From the NCBI GenBank assembly GCA_963844255.1, contig CAWJNP010000024.1, positions 124,001 to 188,000 of the forward strand: a DNA stretch of 64,000 nucleotides, written 5' to 3'. Numbering within the stretch: position 1 is the first letter of the stretch; each line of letters opens with the position of its first letter. Source of the DNA: SZAS-79 sp963844255. GTDB lineage: Bacteria > Pseudomonadota > Gammaproteobacteria > Burkholderiales > SG8-39. The position numbers were made by a program, and so were the translations under genes. This document shows positions 29,755-38,399 of this stretch, piece after piece. Below the pieces are notes generated by a model that saw nothing but the letters and a program-made list of their open reading frames with translations, was not told where the DNA came from and made no database searches.

Positions 29755-30522
29755 TCAGGCCTGCTTTTCCTCTTCGGCCGGCGTCGCGTCGTCCTCATCC
29801 TTGTCCGGCGATGCGGTGCCGATGACGCGCGCGAGGACGATTCCCAGCTCATAGAGCAGGCAAAGCGGCACTGCCAGCATCAGTTGCGATATGACGTCAG
29901 GTGGCGTGAAGATCGCGCCGACCACGAAGGCGCCCACGATCACGTAGGGTCGCACCTGCTTGAGTGTTTCGATGGTGACGATTCCCGCGCGCACCAGCAC
30001 GATCACGACCACAGGCACCTCGAAAGTGACCCCGAACGCGACAAACGTGGTGAGCGTAAAGGACAGATACTTCTCGATGTCGGTCATCCAGGCAACGCCT
30101 TCGGGGGCGATGGAGGCCATGAACTTGAATACCGTGGGAAAGACCAGAAAGTAGGCAAAGGCCATGCCGACAAAAAACAGTATCCAGCTGGCGATTACCA
30201 GCGGCAGAACCAGCTTCTTTTCGTGCGCATACAGACCGGGGGCGACGAAGGCCCAGACCTGGTAGAGCACATAGGGCAGTGCGATCAGAAACGCCACCAG
30301 AAACGCCACCTTCATCGGTACGACGAACACGCCGACGACGTCCGTGGCAATCATCTGCCCGCCCTTGGGCAACGAAGCAAGCAACGGGCTGGCAAGCGCC
30401 GAGTACAGATCCTTGGCCCAGGGAAAAAGGCAGACAAAAATGATCACGACCGCAAGCAGCGCCCGGATCAGCCGGGTGCGCAGTTCGATCAGATGGGAGA
30501 TGAAAGTATCCTGAGTGTTCAT
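29755..30522 (-). CDS. tatC: Sec-independent translocase TatC
   Basis: A 255-residue six-helix receptor of the twin-arginine pathway. The N-terminal cytoplasmic segment is FISHLIELRTRLIRALLAV, with the conserved Glu, and the conserved PLVIASWILFFVGMAFAYFLVFP block follows. A charged C-terminal tail ends in EEEKQA. It is the last gene of the long histidine-tat run and faces the hydrolase operon tail to tail. Confidence 0.95.
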   Translation of the reverse strand: MNTQDTFISHLIELRTRLIRALLAVVIIFVCLFPWAKDLYSALASPLLASLPKGGQMIATDVVGVFVVPMKVAFLVAFLIALPYVLYQVWAFVAPGLYAHEKKLVLPLVIASWILFFVGMAFAYFLVFPTVFKFMASIAPEGVAWMTDIEKYLSFTLTTFVAFGVTFEVPVVVIVLVRAGIVTIETLKQVRPYVIVGAFVVGAIFTPPDVISQLMLAVPLCLLYELGIVLARVIGTASPDKDEDDATPAEEEKQA

Positions 30523-30535
30523 GCGTGATATCCGA

Positions 30536-30952
30536 TCACGTCTTGCTGTCCGCGGCTTTGGCGCCGTCCGTCGCCGACCCGGATTGCGCTGCGTCCGTCA
30601 CTCGTGGGGCCTCTGCCGGAACCTCCGCTTTCTGATCATCCTTCGCCTGGTCCGCGGGAGTGTCTGTCTCGAGGCTGAGTGAAGTTTTCAGCTCGTCCTC
30701 GGTCTTTGAAAGTCCGGAGGTAATCGAAGATTCGATGCTCGACGCCGCATCCTGGACGGAATCCCGCATCTTGCGAAACTCCTCGAGATCGACCTCACGA
30801 TTGATGTCCGCTTTCACATCGGCAACGTAGCGTTGCAATCGGCCGATCAGATGCCCGACGGTGCGCGCCACGCGCGGCAGGCGTTCCGGACCGATCACGA
30901 TCAACGCCACCAACCCGATCAGCATCAATTCGGAAAAACCGATATCGAACAC
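30536..30952 (-). CDS. tatB: Sec-independent translocase TatB
   Basis: A 138-residue protein from the GTG at 30952, which gives the family N-terminus FDIGFSELMLIGLVALIVIG with the conserved Glu in the membrane helix. An ATG at 30985 would add 11 residues not seen in TatB. An amphipathic helix (RLPRVARTVGHLIGRLQRYV) and an acidic, unstructured C-terminus follow. It partners TatC in binding signal peptides. Confidence 0.9.
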   Translation of the reverse strand: MFDIGFSELMLIGLVALIVIGPERLPRVARTVGHLIGRLQRYVADVKADINREVDLEEFRKMRDSVQDAASSIESSITSGLSKTEDELKTSLSLETDTPADQAKDDQKAEVPAEAPRVTDAAQSGSATDGAKAADSKT

Positions 30953-31015
30953 TAGAGGAATCCGCAGAAACAAAGGGCGTCCCAAGGGACGCCCCGAATC
31001 GATAAATCGGCCGTG

Positions 31016-31249
31016 CTAGGCCTTGGTCTCGGTCTTGCCCGTGACCGTCCCTTCTACCGTCGACTTGCCGCCCAACGCCTGCGCGCCGGCGGCTTCAGCC
31101 GACTTGTCGGAGCCTTCGCGCATGCCGTCCTTGAAGCCACGAACCGCACCTCCCAGGTCCGCGCCCATGTTGCGCAATTTCTTGGTGCCGAATATCAGCA
31201 TCACGATGACCAGCACGATCAACCAGTGCCAGATGGAAAATGAACCCAT
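31016..31249 (-). CDS. tatA: Sec-independent translocase TatA
   Basis: A 77-residue TatA: a short membrane helix (SIWHWLIVLVIVMLIFG), the hinge FGTKKL, an amphipathic helix (NMGADLGGAVRGFKDGM) and a low-complexity tail. It forms the pore. Between tatA and tatB a perfect hairpin (GGGCGTCCC-AA-GGGACGCCC, 30975-30994) followed on the minus strand by TTTGTTT may lower read-through into tatB, matching the usual excess of TatA. Confidence 0.94.
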   Translation of the reverse strand: MGSFSIWHWLIVLVIVMLIFGTKKLRNMGADLGGAVRGFKDGMREGSDKSAEAAGAQALGGKSTVEGTVTGKTETKA

Positions 31250-31258
31250 TGGAGCCTC

Positions 31259-31612
31259 CTATTTCTTTCTCAGGATCATGGGGCCAAGTGGCTCAGGCCC
31301 GCCGATCACATGCATATGCAAATGATACACCTCCTGATGGCCTACCCGCCCGCAGTTGATGATTGTGCGGAAACCGTCCGTCGCCCCGGCTTCGCGTGCG
31401 AGTCGGCCGGCCATTGCCAGCATCTTTCCCAGGGCGGCGTGATGCTCCATGCCGGCGTCGTAGAGGGTTTCGATATGGGCCTTGGGAATGATCAGGAAGT
31501 GCACGGGCGCAATCGGCCTGATGTCATGAAAGGCCAGCACATCCTCGTCTTCGTGGAGTTTCTTCGCGGGTATCGTTCCCGCCACGATTTTGCAGAAAAG
31601 ACAGTTTGACAT
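31259..31612 (-). CDS. HIT-family nucleotide hydrolase (HinT-like)
   Basis: A 117-residue histidine triad protein. The N-terminal zinc-site-like CLFCKI is present, and the catalytic HLHMHV triad is near residues 100-105. HinT-type enzymes hydrolyse adenosine phosphoramidates. The start MSNCLFCK at 31612 matches the family; longer upstream frames overlap hisE. It lies 5 bp after hisE, a conserved position between his genes and tatA. Confidence 0.92.
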   Translation of the reverse strand: MSNCLFCKIVAGTIPAKKLHEDEDVLAFHDIRPIAPVHFLIIPKAHIETLYDAGMEHHAALGKMLAMAGRLAREAGATDGFRTIINCGRVGHQEVYHLHMHVIGGPEPLGPMILRKK

Positions 31613-31617
31613 CCGCC

Positions 31618-31965
31618 TCACTCCTCGCCGCGAAGCGTGTCCTTGCGGGCGGCTTTCTCGTCGATTCCGGAGATGCCTTCGCGCCGGTGCAACTCCGCCA
31701 GTACGTCCTGCGGTCCAAGGCCGTAGTGCGCCAGCATCACAAGGCAGTGAAACCAAAGGTCGGCGGTCTCGCGCACCAGGTGAAGGCGGTCTCCGTCCTT
31801 GGCCGCCAGCACCGTTTCAGTGGCCTCTTCGCCGATCTTCTTCAGGATCGCGTCCTCTCCCTTGGCAAACAGCCTTGCAACATACGATGCGTCGACATCG
31901 CCTTGCTTGCGCGCCTCGATGGCGAGGGCAAGTCGCTCCAGGGTTTCGTAGAGTCCGGGTTTCAT
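31618..31965 (-). CDS. hisE: Phosphoribosyl-ATP pyrophosphatase
   Basis: A 115-residue all-alpha MazG-fold enzyme that hydrolyses PR-ATP to PR-AMP in the second step of histidine synthesis. Metal-binding motif: KKIGEEATETVLAAK and ETADLWFHCLVML. It overlaps hisI as ATGA, so it is separate from hisI, not fused as in enteric bacteria. Confidence 0.94.
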   Translation of the reverse strand: MKPGLYETLERLALAIEARKQGDVDASYVARLFAKGEDAILKKIGEEATETVLAAKDGDRLHLVRETADLWFHCLVMLAHYGLGPQDVLAELHRREGISGIDEKAARKDTLRGEE

Positions 31966-32363
31966 GGCTTTCCGTAAATAAGTGCAGGGTCCTTCAGCAC
32001 CGGGTCGCTCTCGACCCAATGACCTTCCTCCAGCCTCTGGAAGAAGCAGCTCTCGCGACCCGTGTGGCAGGCGATTCCACCATGCTGATCCACCTTCAGC
32101 AGGAGCACATCCGCGTCGCAATCGAGCCTGATTTCCGCCACTTTCTGGACGTGTCCGGATTCTTCACCCTTGTGCCACAGGCGGTTTCTGGACCGGGACC
32201 AGTAGACGGCCTCGCCGCAGCGAACCGTTTCCGCCAGCGCTTCCCGGTTCATCCAGGCGACCGTGAGAACCCGCCCGCTGACGGCATCCTGCGTCACGAC
32301 CGGGACCAGCCCCTTGTCGTCCCAACGCACCTGATCAAGCCACTGGCCTTCGCCGGCGCTCAC
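31962..32363 (-). CDS. hisI: Phosphoribosyl-AMP cyclohydrolase
   Basis: A 133-residue zinc enzyme that opens the adenine ring of PR-AMP. Motifs: VLTVAWMNREALAETV, YWSRSRNRLWHKGEESGH, and the metal ligands in LDCDADVLLLKV and CHTGRESCF. It overlaps hisF upstream by 4 bp and hisE downstream. Confidence 0.95.
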   Translation of the reverse strand: MSAGEGQWLDQVRWDDKGLVPVVTQDAVSGRVLTVAWMNREALAETVRCGEAVYWSRSRNRLWHKGEESGHVQKVAEIRLDCDADVLLLKVDQHGGIACHTGRESCFFQRLEEGHWVESDPVLKDPALIYGKP

Positions 32364-33118
32364 AAGCGCACCTCGATTCCCCTGTCACGCATGCACTCCT
32401 TCGCTTCACGCACGGTGTACTCGCCAAAATGGAAAATGGATGCCGCGAGTACCGCATCCGCCCGGCCGACCAGCACACCTTCTGCGAGGTGATCGAGCGA
32501 CCCGACGCCGCCGGACGCGATCACCGGGATTCCGACGGCATCGGCGACGGCTCGCGTTAGCGCAAGATCGAAGCCGTCGCGGGTACCGTCCCGGTCCATG
32601 CTCGTGAGCAGAATTTCCCCCGCTCCCGCGGCCTGCATGCGAATCGCCCATTCGATGGCGTCCAAACCGGTTGGCGTGCGTCCACCATGCGTGTACACCT
32701 CCCAGCCTTCCCCGCGCCGCTTGGCATCGATCGCGACGACGATGCACTGATTGCCCACCTTGTCGGACGCTTCGCGTACGAGATCCGGGTTCTGAACCGC
32801 CGCGGTGTTGATCGACACCTTGTCGGCCCCGGCATTCAGCAACCGGCGTACGTCTTCGACTTTCCTCACGCCGCCACCCACCGTCAGGGGAATGAACACG
32901 CGCGCTGCGACCGCTTCGATGACATGAAGAATGATGTCTCTGTCGTCCGAACTGGCCGTAATGTCTAGAAACGTCAGTTCGTCGGCGCCCTGCTCGTCAT
33001 AGCGCGATGCGATTTCCACCGGGTCGCCAGCGTCGCGCAGACTGACAAAATTGATCCCCTTCACCACCCTGCCAGAGGTCACATCCAGACAGGGGATGAC
33101 GCGCTTCGCGAGACTCAC
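32360..33118 (-). CDS. hisF: Imidazole glycerol phosphate synthase, cyclase subunit
   Basis: A 252-residue TIM barrel that uses ammonia from HisH to make imidazole glycerol phosphate and AICAR. Motifs: KRVIPCLDVTSGRVVKGINF (catalytic Asp), PLTVGGGVRK, and IPVIASGGVGSLDHL. The start is the GTG at 33118 (SLAKRV), 8 bases after GGAG; upstream frames give a non-family extension. Confidence 0.94.
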   Translation of the reverse strand: MSLAKRVIPCLDVTSGRVVKGINFVSLRDAGDPVEIASRYDEQGADELTFLDITASSDDRDIILHVIEAVAARVFIPLTVGGGVRKVEDVRRLLNAGADKVSINTAAVQNPDLVREASDKVGNQCIVVAIDAKRRGEGWEVYTHGGRTPTGLDAIEWAIRMQAAGAGEILLTSMDRDGTRDGFDLALTRAVADAVGIPVIASGGVGSLDHLAEGVLVGRADAVLAASIFHFGEYTVREAKECMRDRGIEVRL

Positions 33119-33149
33119 TTGTCGTGCTCCTGCGGTAGCGGTGCGCGAC

Positions 33150-33896
33150 TCAGACCTTGCCCACAGCCTTGTCGGCCGCCGCCTGCGCCTTCTTGAAATC
33201 GAGTTGTCCCTCGTAGAGTGCGCGACCGGCAATCGCGCCCACAATCCCCTCGGGCACCAGCTTGCAGACTGCCTGCACATCCTTGACGCTGCTCAATCCG
33301 CCCGAGGCGATGATTGGCGTCTTGATCGCCTGCGCGAGTTTCAAGGTGGCCTCGACATTGACCCCGGTCAGCATTCCGTCCCGCCCGATATCCGTATAGA
33401 CAAGCGCCTCGGCCCCGTATTCCTCGAACTTCTTTCCGAGATCGATCACATCGTGGCCGGTCATCTTTGACCAGCCATCGACCGCCACCTTGCCGTCCTT
33501 CGCGTCCAGTCCGACGATGATATGCCCTGGAAATGCATAACAGGCGTCGTGCAGGAAGCCCGGGTTCTTTACCGCAGCCGTGCCGATGATCACGTAAGCA
33601 ACGCCGGCGTCGATGTAACTCTCGATCGTATCCAGGTCGCGGATTCCGCCGCCCAACTGGATGGGAAGCGCGTCGCCGACGGCTGCGATCATTTCGCGGA
33701 TGACTTTCTCGTTCTTCGGCTTCCCGGCGACAGCGCCGTTCAAGTCGACGATATGGAGGCGCCGCGCCCCCTGTGCCGCCCAATGCCGGGCCATGGCCAC
33801 CGGATCGTCCGAAAATATGGTCGCGGAATCCATGTCGCCCTGCTGCAGGCGCACACAGCGCCCGTCTTTCAGATCGATGGCGGGAATGATCAGCAT
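33150..33896 (-). CDS. hisA: ProFAR isomerase
   Basis: A 248-residue TIM barrel isomerase (1-(5-phosphoribosyl)-5-[(5-phosphoribosylamino)methylideneamino]imidazole-4-carboxamide). Motifs: LIIPAIDLKDGRCVRLQQGD with catalytic Asp, IQLGGGIRD, VYTDIGRDGML with the second Asp, and IIASGGLSSVKD. It is followed 31 bp on by hisF. Confidence 0.95.
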   Translation of the reverse strand: MLIIPAIDLKDGRCVRLQQGDMDSATIFSDDPVAMARHWAAQGARRLHIVDLNGAVAGKPKNEKVIREMIAAVGDALPIQLGGGIRDLDTIESYIDAGVAYVIIGTAAVKNPGFLHDACYAFPGHIIVGLDAKDGKVAVDGWSKMTGHDVIDLGKKFEEYGAEALVYTDIGRDGMLTGVNVEATLKLAQAIKTPIIASGGLSSVKDVQAVCKLVPEGIVGAIAGRALYEGQLDFKKAQAAADKAVGKV

Positions 33897-33975
33897 GATG
33901 TTTAGGTTGCAGTCACTGAAAGGGCGCCGGGGCTTGAATCATGAGGGCGTTTGAGAGTGTTCGAAGAGCCGGCGA

Positions 33976-34608
33976 TCAGGGTTGCCAATGGACGAAGTTT
34001 CGAAGCAATTGAAGGCCTACTGCCTGACTCTTTTCCGGATGGAACTGAACGGCAAACATGTTATCCCGCGCAACCGCAGCGGTAAAGGGCAGTCCGTAGG
34101 TACACTCCCCGATGGCCGTGCTTTCATCGGCCACGTCGGCGTAATAGCTATGGACGAAGTAGAAGCGGCTCGCATCCTCGATCCCGTCCCAGAGCGGATG
34201 GGCCCTCGACTGCCGGACTTCGTTCCATCCCATGTGCGGTATCTTGAGCACCATCCCCGAACGGTCTTTCATTCCCGGCGGAAACCGACGCACCGCGCCC
34301 GGCAGAACCGCAAGTCCCTTCACGCCGCCCTCTTCGCTGAAATCGAAAAGCATCTGCAGCCCGATGCATATCCCGAGAAAGGGCTTGGTACGTGTCGCCT
34401 CAACGACCGCGTCGGCAAGACCGCGCATCCTGAGTTCCCGCATGCAGTCGGGCATTGCACCCTGCCCGGGCACCACGACGCGCCCGGCTGCGCGCAGGTC
34501 TTCCGGCCGTGCAGTGACGGTAACGGTTACCCCGGGCGCCACATGCTCCAGCGCCTTGGAAACCGAACGGAGGTTCCCCATTCCGTAGTCGACGACTGCG
34601 ATATCCAC
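33976..34608 (-). CDS. hisH: Imidazole glycerol phosphate synthase, glutaminase subunit
   Basis: A 210-residue class I glutamine amidotransferase that feeds ammonia to HisF. Nucleophile Cys in FLGICIGLQMLF (about residue 78), His/Glu in FAVQFHPEKSQ (about 190-195). The 79-bp gap before hisA is the widest in the block; I see no terminator in it. Confidence 0.95.
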   Translation of the reverse strand: MDIAVVDYGMGNLRSVSKALEHVAPGVTVTVTARPEDLRAAGRVVVPGQGAMPDCMRELRMRGLADAVVEATRTKPFLGICIGLQMLFDFSEEGGVKGLAVLPGAVRRFPPGMKDRSGMVLKIPHMGWNEVRQSRAHPLWDGIEDASRFYFVHSYYADVADESTAIGECTYGLPFTAAVARDNMFAVQFHPEKSQAVGLQLLRNFVHWQP

Positions 34609-34620
34609 GATCTTTCCGTG

Positions 34621-35208
34621 TCAGAGCGTGCCCTTGGTGGAGGGAACGACACCAGGCGCGCGCGGATCGAATTCCGCCGCCATGCGCAAGGCCCGTCCGA
34701 ACGCCTTGAACACGGTCTCGCACTGGTGATGCGCATTGTCGCCACGCAGCGTGTCGATATGGAGCGTCACCAGGGCGTGATTGACGAATCCCTGAAAGAA
34801 TTCATGCACCAGATCGACATCGAACTCGCCTATCAGTGCGCGCGTGAATTTCACGTGATACTCCAGACCCGGACGGCCCGACAGGTCGATCACCACCCTG
34901 GACAGGGCTTCATCCAATGGCACATAGGCATGACCGTAGCGGCGTATCCCCGCCTTGTCTCCGATCGCCCGGGAGAAGGCCTGCCCGAGCGCGATCCCGA
35001 TGTCTTCGACGGTGTGATGCGCGTCGATATGGAGATCCCCCTTCGCTTCAATCTCGAGGTCGAGCAGGCCATGCCGCGCGACCTGGTCAAGCATGTGTTC
35101 GAGGAAGGGCAGACCGGTCGACAGTCGAACGACACCGGTCCCGTCCAGATCAATCCGGACGCGGATCTGCGTCTCTTTGGTGTTGCGGGTGACTTCCGAG
35201 TTACGCAT
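34621..35208 (-). CDS. hisB: Imidazoleglycerol-phosphate dehydratase
   Basis: A 195-residue monofunctional dehydratase without the phosphatase domain of enteric HisB. The paired metal-binding His motifs are GLPFLEHMLDQVARHG with DLHIDAHHTVEDIGI, and the second set HEFFQGFVNHALVTLHID with GDNAHHQCE. The start 35208 (MRNSEVTRNTKE) is chosen over an upstream frame running into hisC. Confidence 0.95.
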   Translation of the reverse strand: MRNSEVTRNTKETQIRVRIDLDGTGVVRLSTGLPFLEHMLDQVARHGLLDLEIEAKGDLHIDAHHTVEDIGIALGQAFSRAIGDKAGIRRYGHAYVPLDEALSRVVIDLSGRPGLEYHVKFTRALIGEFDVDLVHEFFQGFVNHALVTLHIDTLRGDNAHHQCETVFKAFGRALRMAAEFDPRAPGVVPSTKGTL

Positions 35209-35216
35209 GGGATTCC

Positions 35217-36278
35217 TCAAAGTGCGGCGCGAAGCGCGGAAAGAAGAATACGATTTTCCTCTGGTGTACCGACCGTGATGCGCAGACAATTTTCAAGCAT
35301 CGGGTGGGCGCCATGGAAGTTTCGGACCAGGACACCCTTTGCCTTCAACGTTTCGAACAACCCTGTGGCGTCCGGTACCCGGGTCAAGAAAAAATTCGCC
35401 GCGGACGGAAATACGCTTACACCGGGAAGGGCGGACAGCATTTCTCCGAGCACGGCACGTTCGTCGCATATCCCGTCGGCCTGTGCCTCGAGCACCTCGA
35501 TCCGATTCAGCACATATTCCGCCGCCACCTGCGTAAGCACGCTGACATTGTAGGCCTGCCGCACCTTGTTGAACTGGGAGACCCATTCCGGGCGTCCCGC
35601 CAGATAGCCCAGGCGGATGCCCGCGAGACCCAGTTTCGACACGGTTCGCATCACCACGAGATTTGGAAACTCCGCCAGTCTCGGCATGAAACTGCTGCGC
35701 GCAAAGACATGGTAGGCCTCGTCAAGGACGACGAGCCCGTCAGTAGCGCGAACGATCGCCGCCACATCATCCTCATCGTACAGAACACCGGTCGGATTGT
35801 TGGGATAGGCAATAAACACCAGTGCCGGCTTGTGCTTTTTCACGGCGGCTATGAACGCATCCTGGTCCAGGGAAAAATCCGCCCGCGTTGGAATCCCCAT
35901 CCATCGCATGCCGGAATAGACCGCATTCATCCTGTACATCACGAATGTCGGTTCCGGATACATGACCAGCGCATCGGGTCTTGCGCAGGCGAAGGTGACC
36001 ATCTGAATCAGGTCATCCGAGCCGTTGCCAAGAAGCAGTTCCATGCCTTGAGGTACGCGCATTTTTCTGGCCAGCAGCTCACGCACCTTCCTCCCGGTTG
36101 GCTCGGGATACCGGTTGATTTCTGCCTCGCTCAGTACAAGCGCAAGCTCCTTGCGCATTTCGGGCGGCAGGCGATACGGATTCTCCATCGCGTCGAGCTT
36201 GACCATGCCGGCCGCCTCACTCACGTGATAGGCACTCAGCGCCAGAATTTCGGGACGTATCAGTTCGTCTGGTGTCAT
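35217..36278 (-). CDS. hisC: Histidinol-phosphate aminotransferase
   Basis: A 353-residue fold-type I PLP enzyme. Motifs: MENPYRLPPEM, LLGNGSDDLI, AYPNNPTGVL, LDEAYHVF, and the PLP lysine in RTVSKLGLAGIRLGY (about residue 222). It converts imidazole acetol phosphate to histidinol phosphate. The start MTPDELIRPE at 36278 follows hisD by 10 bp; a longer upstream frame is a shadow over hisD. Confidence 0.94.
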   Translation of the reverse strand: MTPDELIRPEILALSAYHVSEAAGMVKLDAMENPYRLPPEMRKELALVLSEAEINRYPEPTGRKVRELLARKMRVPQGMELLLGNGSDDLIQMVTFACARPDALVMYPEPTFVMYRMNAVYSGMRWMGIPTRADFSLDQDAFIAAVKKHKPALVFIAYPNNPTGVLYDEDDVAAIVRATDGLVVLDEAYHVFARSSFMPRLAEFPNLVVMRTVSKLGLAGIRLGYLAGRPEWVSQFNKVRQAYNVSVLTQVAAEYVLNRIEVLEAQADGICDERAVLGEMLSALPGVSVFPSAANFFLTRVPDATGLFETLKAKGVLVRNFHGAHPMLENCLRITVGTPEENRILLSALRAAL

Positions 36279-36288
36279 GTCCGCGACT

Positions 36289-37593
36289 TCAGATAAATCG
36301 ATACTCGGCCGATTTGGCATGCGCCTGCAGGCCCTCACCGCGGGCAAGCACCGCTGCGACCCGGCCCAGCGACATTGCCCCCTGTCCGGAAACGCCAATG
36401 AGGCTGGTTCGCTTCTGAAAATCGTATACACCGAGGGGCGAGGAGAACCGCGCTGTCCCCGAAGTCGGCAAAACGTGATTCGGGCCCGCGCAATAGTCAC
36501 CGATCGCCTCGGACGTATTTCGGCCGAGAAATATCGCGCCGGCATGGCGGATTGCGGGCAGCAGCGCATCCGGATCCTCCACGGACAACTCAAGGTGCTC
36601 GGGCGCGATCCGGTTTGCAATCTCGCAGGCCTCGCCCAGGTCGCGCACCTGAATGAGCGCTCCCCGGCCTGCCAGAGACGCGCTGATCACGTCGCTACGC
36701 TTCATCTGGGTCAGGAGCCTGGCGATACTCGACTCAACCGCATCAAGGAACGAAGCATCCGGGCAAAGAAGGATCGCCTGGGCGATCTCGTCGTGCTCGG
36801 CCTGCGAAAACAGATCCATCGCGATCCAGTCGACCGGCGTGCGTCCGTCGCAGATCACCAGAATCTCGGATGGACCCGCGATCATGTCGATCCCCACCGT
36901 ACCGAACACCTGTCGCTTGGCAGCGGCCACATAGGCATTGCCCGGACCGACGATCTTGTCCACCCGCGGTACCCTGTCCGTGCCATACGCCAGCGCACCA
37001 ACCGCCTGAGCCCCGCCGATTGCGAATACGCGGTCTACGCCCGCGAGCGCGGCAGCCGCGAGCACCAGCGGATTGCGCTCACCACCCGGTGTAGGACTCA
37101 CCATGACCAATTCGCGCACCCCCGCCACTTTCGCCGGGATTGCGTTCATGAGAACGGACGACGGATAGGAGGCCTTCCCCCCGGGCACATAGAGACCCGC
37201 ACGGTCCAAGGGGGTGACACGTTGACCGAGCCGGGTTCCGTCAGACTCCGTGTACTCCCATGACGATGTGAGCTGCTTCTCGTGAAACCGGCGAATGCGT
37301 TCCGCGGCGGCACGCAGGGCCGATCCAAGTTCGGCCGGAAGTGCAGCGAGCGCACGCCCGAGTTCGTCGGTACCGATTTCGAGCTGCGCCAGGTCGGCGA
37401 CCTCGACTCGATCGAACTTCTGCGTGTACTCGAGCACGGCCCGGTCACCGCGCGCCCTGACGTCTCCGAGAATCGCACGCACAGAATTCTCGATGCCCTC
37501 GTCCAGGGCAGATTCGTAGCTGCAAAGCCTGGCGAGCGCCTGGTCGAAATCCGCGTCCCGCGCATTCAGTCGCGCGATTGCGCTCCTGTTCAC
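36289..37593 (-). CDS. hisD: Histidinol dehydrogenase
   Basis: A 434-residue NAD-dependent zinc enzyme that oxidises histidinol to histidine in two steps. Motifs: GLYVPGGKASYPSSVLMN, FAIGGAQAVGALAYGT, VGPGNAYVAAAKRQVFG, and the active-site region EHLELSVEDPD. It overlaps the hisG stop by 4 bp. Confidence 0.95.
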   Translation of the reverse strand: MNRSAIARLNARDADFDQALARLCSYESALDEGIENSVRAILGDVRARGDRAVLEYTQKFDRVEVADLAQLEIGTDELGRALAALPAELGSALRAAAERIRRFHEKQLTSSWEYTESDGTRLGQRVTPLDRAGLYVPGGKASYPSSVLMNAIPAKVAGVRELVMVSPTPGGERNPLVLAAAALAGVDRVFAIGGAQAVGALAYGTDRVPRVDKIVGPGNAYVAAAKRQVFGTVGIDMIAGPSEILVICDGRTPVDWIAMDLFSQAEHDEIAQAILLCPDASFLDAVESSIARLLTQMKRSDVISASLAGRGALIQVRDLGEACEIANRIAPEHLELSVEDPDALLPAIRHAGAIFLGRNTSEAIGDYCAGPNHVLPTSGTARFSSPLGVYDFQKRTSLIGVSGQGAMSLGRVAAVLARGEGLQAHAKSAEYRFI

Positions 37594-38246
37594 GGCTTGC
37601 CTCCCGACGATGCGCGCGCAAAGGCATCGATCATCGGCTGCAAAAGTGCACGCCGGGTCTTCAGGGCGGCCTGATTGACGATCAGCCGCGCGGACACCGG
37701 CAGCACATCTTCAACTGCCATCAGGTCGTTCGCCTTCAGGGTATTTCCGGAACTGACAAGATCGACGATGGCATCGGCCAGCCCGGTGATCGGCGCGAGC
37801 TCCATTGATCCGTAGAGCCGGATGAGATCCACATGGACGCCTTTCTTGGCGAAATGCTCGCGGGCAATGCGAACATACTTGGTCGCGACTCTCAGTCGCG
37901 CCCCCCGTCGCACCGCATCGGCGTAATCGAACCCGTTGCGTACGGCAACGATCATCCGGCACTTTGCGATGCCCAGATCCAGTGGCTGATAGATGCCACC
38001 GCCACCGTGCTCGTGCAGAACATCCTGGCCCGCGATGCCAAGGTCGGCCGCGCCGTGCTGAACATAGGTCGGCGTGTCCGAGGCGCGCACGATGATCAGC
38101 CGCACGTCCCTGCGGTTGGTACCGATCACAAGCTTGCGAGATGCTTCGGGGTCTTCCTGCGCACGCAGGCCGGCGCGCGCCAGCAGTGGTGCCGTCTCAT
38201 CGAAGATGCGACCCTTGGACAACGCGATCGAAATCATTTCGCTCAT
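37590..38246 (-). CDS. hisG: ATP phosphoribosyltransferase, short form
   Basis: A 218-residue catalytic HisG of the short type, which lacks the C-terminal regulatory domain and needs HisZ for activity and histidine feedback. Motifs: ISIALSKGRIFDETAPLL, the PRPP site region DLVSSGNTLKAN, and GAADLGIAGQDVL. No hisZ lies in the window, so it should be elsewhere. It is the first his gene after the 153-bp gap to murA, in which I see no clear structure. Confidence 0.94.
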   Translation of the reverse strand: MSEMISIALSKGRIFDETAPLLARAGLRAQEDPEASRKLVIGTNRRDVRLIIVRASDTPTYVQHGAADLGIAGQDVLHEHGGGGIYQPLDLGIAKCRMIVAVRNGFDYADAVRRGARLRVATKYVRIAREHFAKKGVHVDLIRLYGSMELAPITGLADAIVDLVSSGNTLKANDLMAVEDVLPVSARLIVNQAALKTRRALLQPMIDAFARASSGGKP

Positions 38247-38399
38247 CGATGGCTCATCGCGAAAAATCCCGCACAGGCTTGATTTTTCGCACGTTTGGGG
38301 AAAGGAAAGGGGCGTAATTCTACCTCATGCCGCCGTCCGCCTCCGCCCGGCCCTGGCCAACGATTACCAGTCCTTCAGAGGCGGAAACCGTCTACTCCT

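Noticed and set aside
30973..30994. Strong terminator between tatA and tatB
   Set aside because: The stem is perfect but the following TTTGTTT is weak and tatB-tatC have no other promoter visible; it is noted under tatA as a possible attenuator only.
33982..35553. 523-codon plus-strand frame opposite hisH, hisB and hisC
   Set aside because: Three well-supported his genes occupy the other strand; this frame has no recognisable domain.
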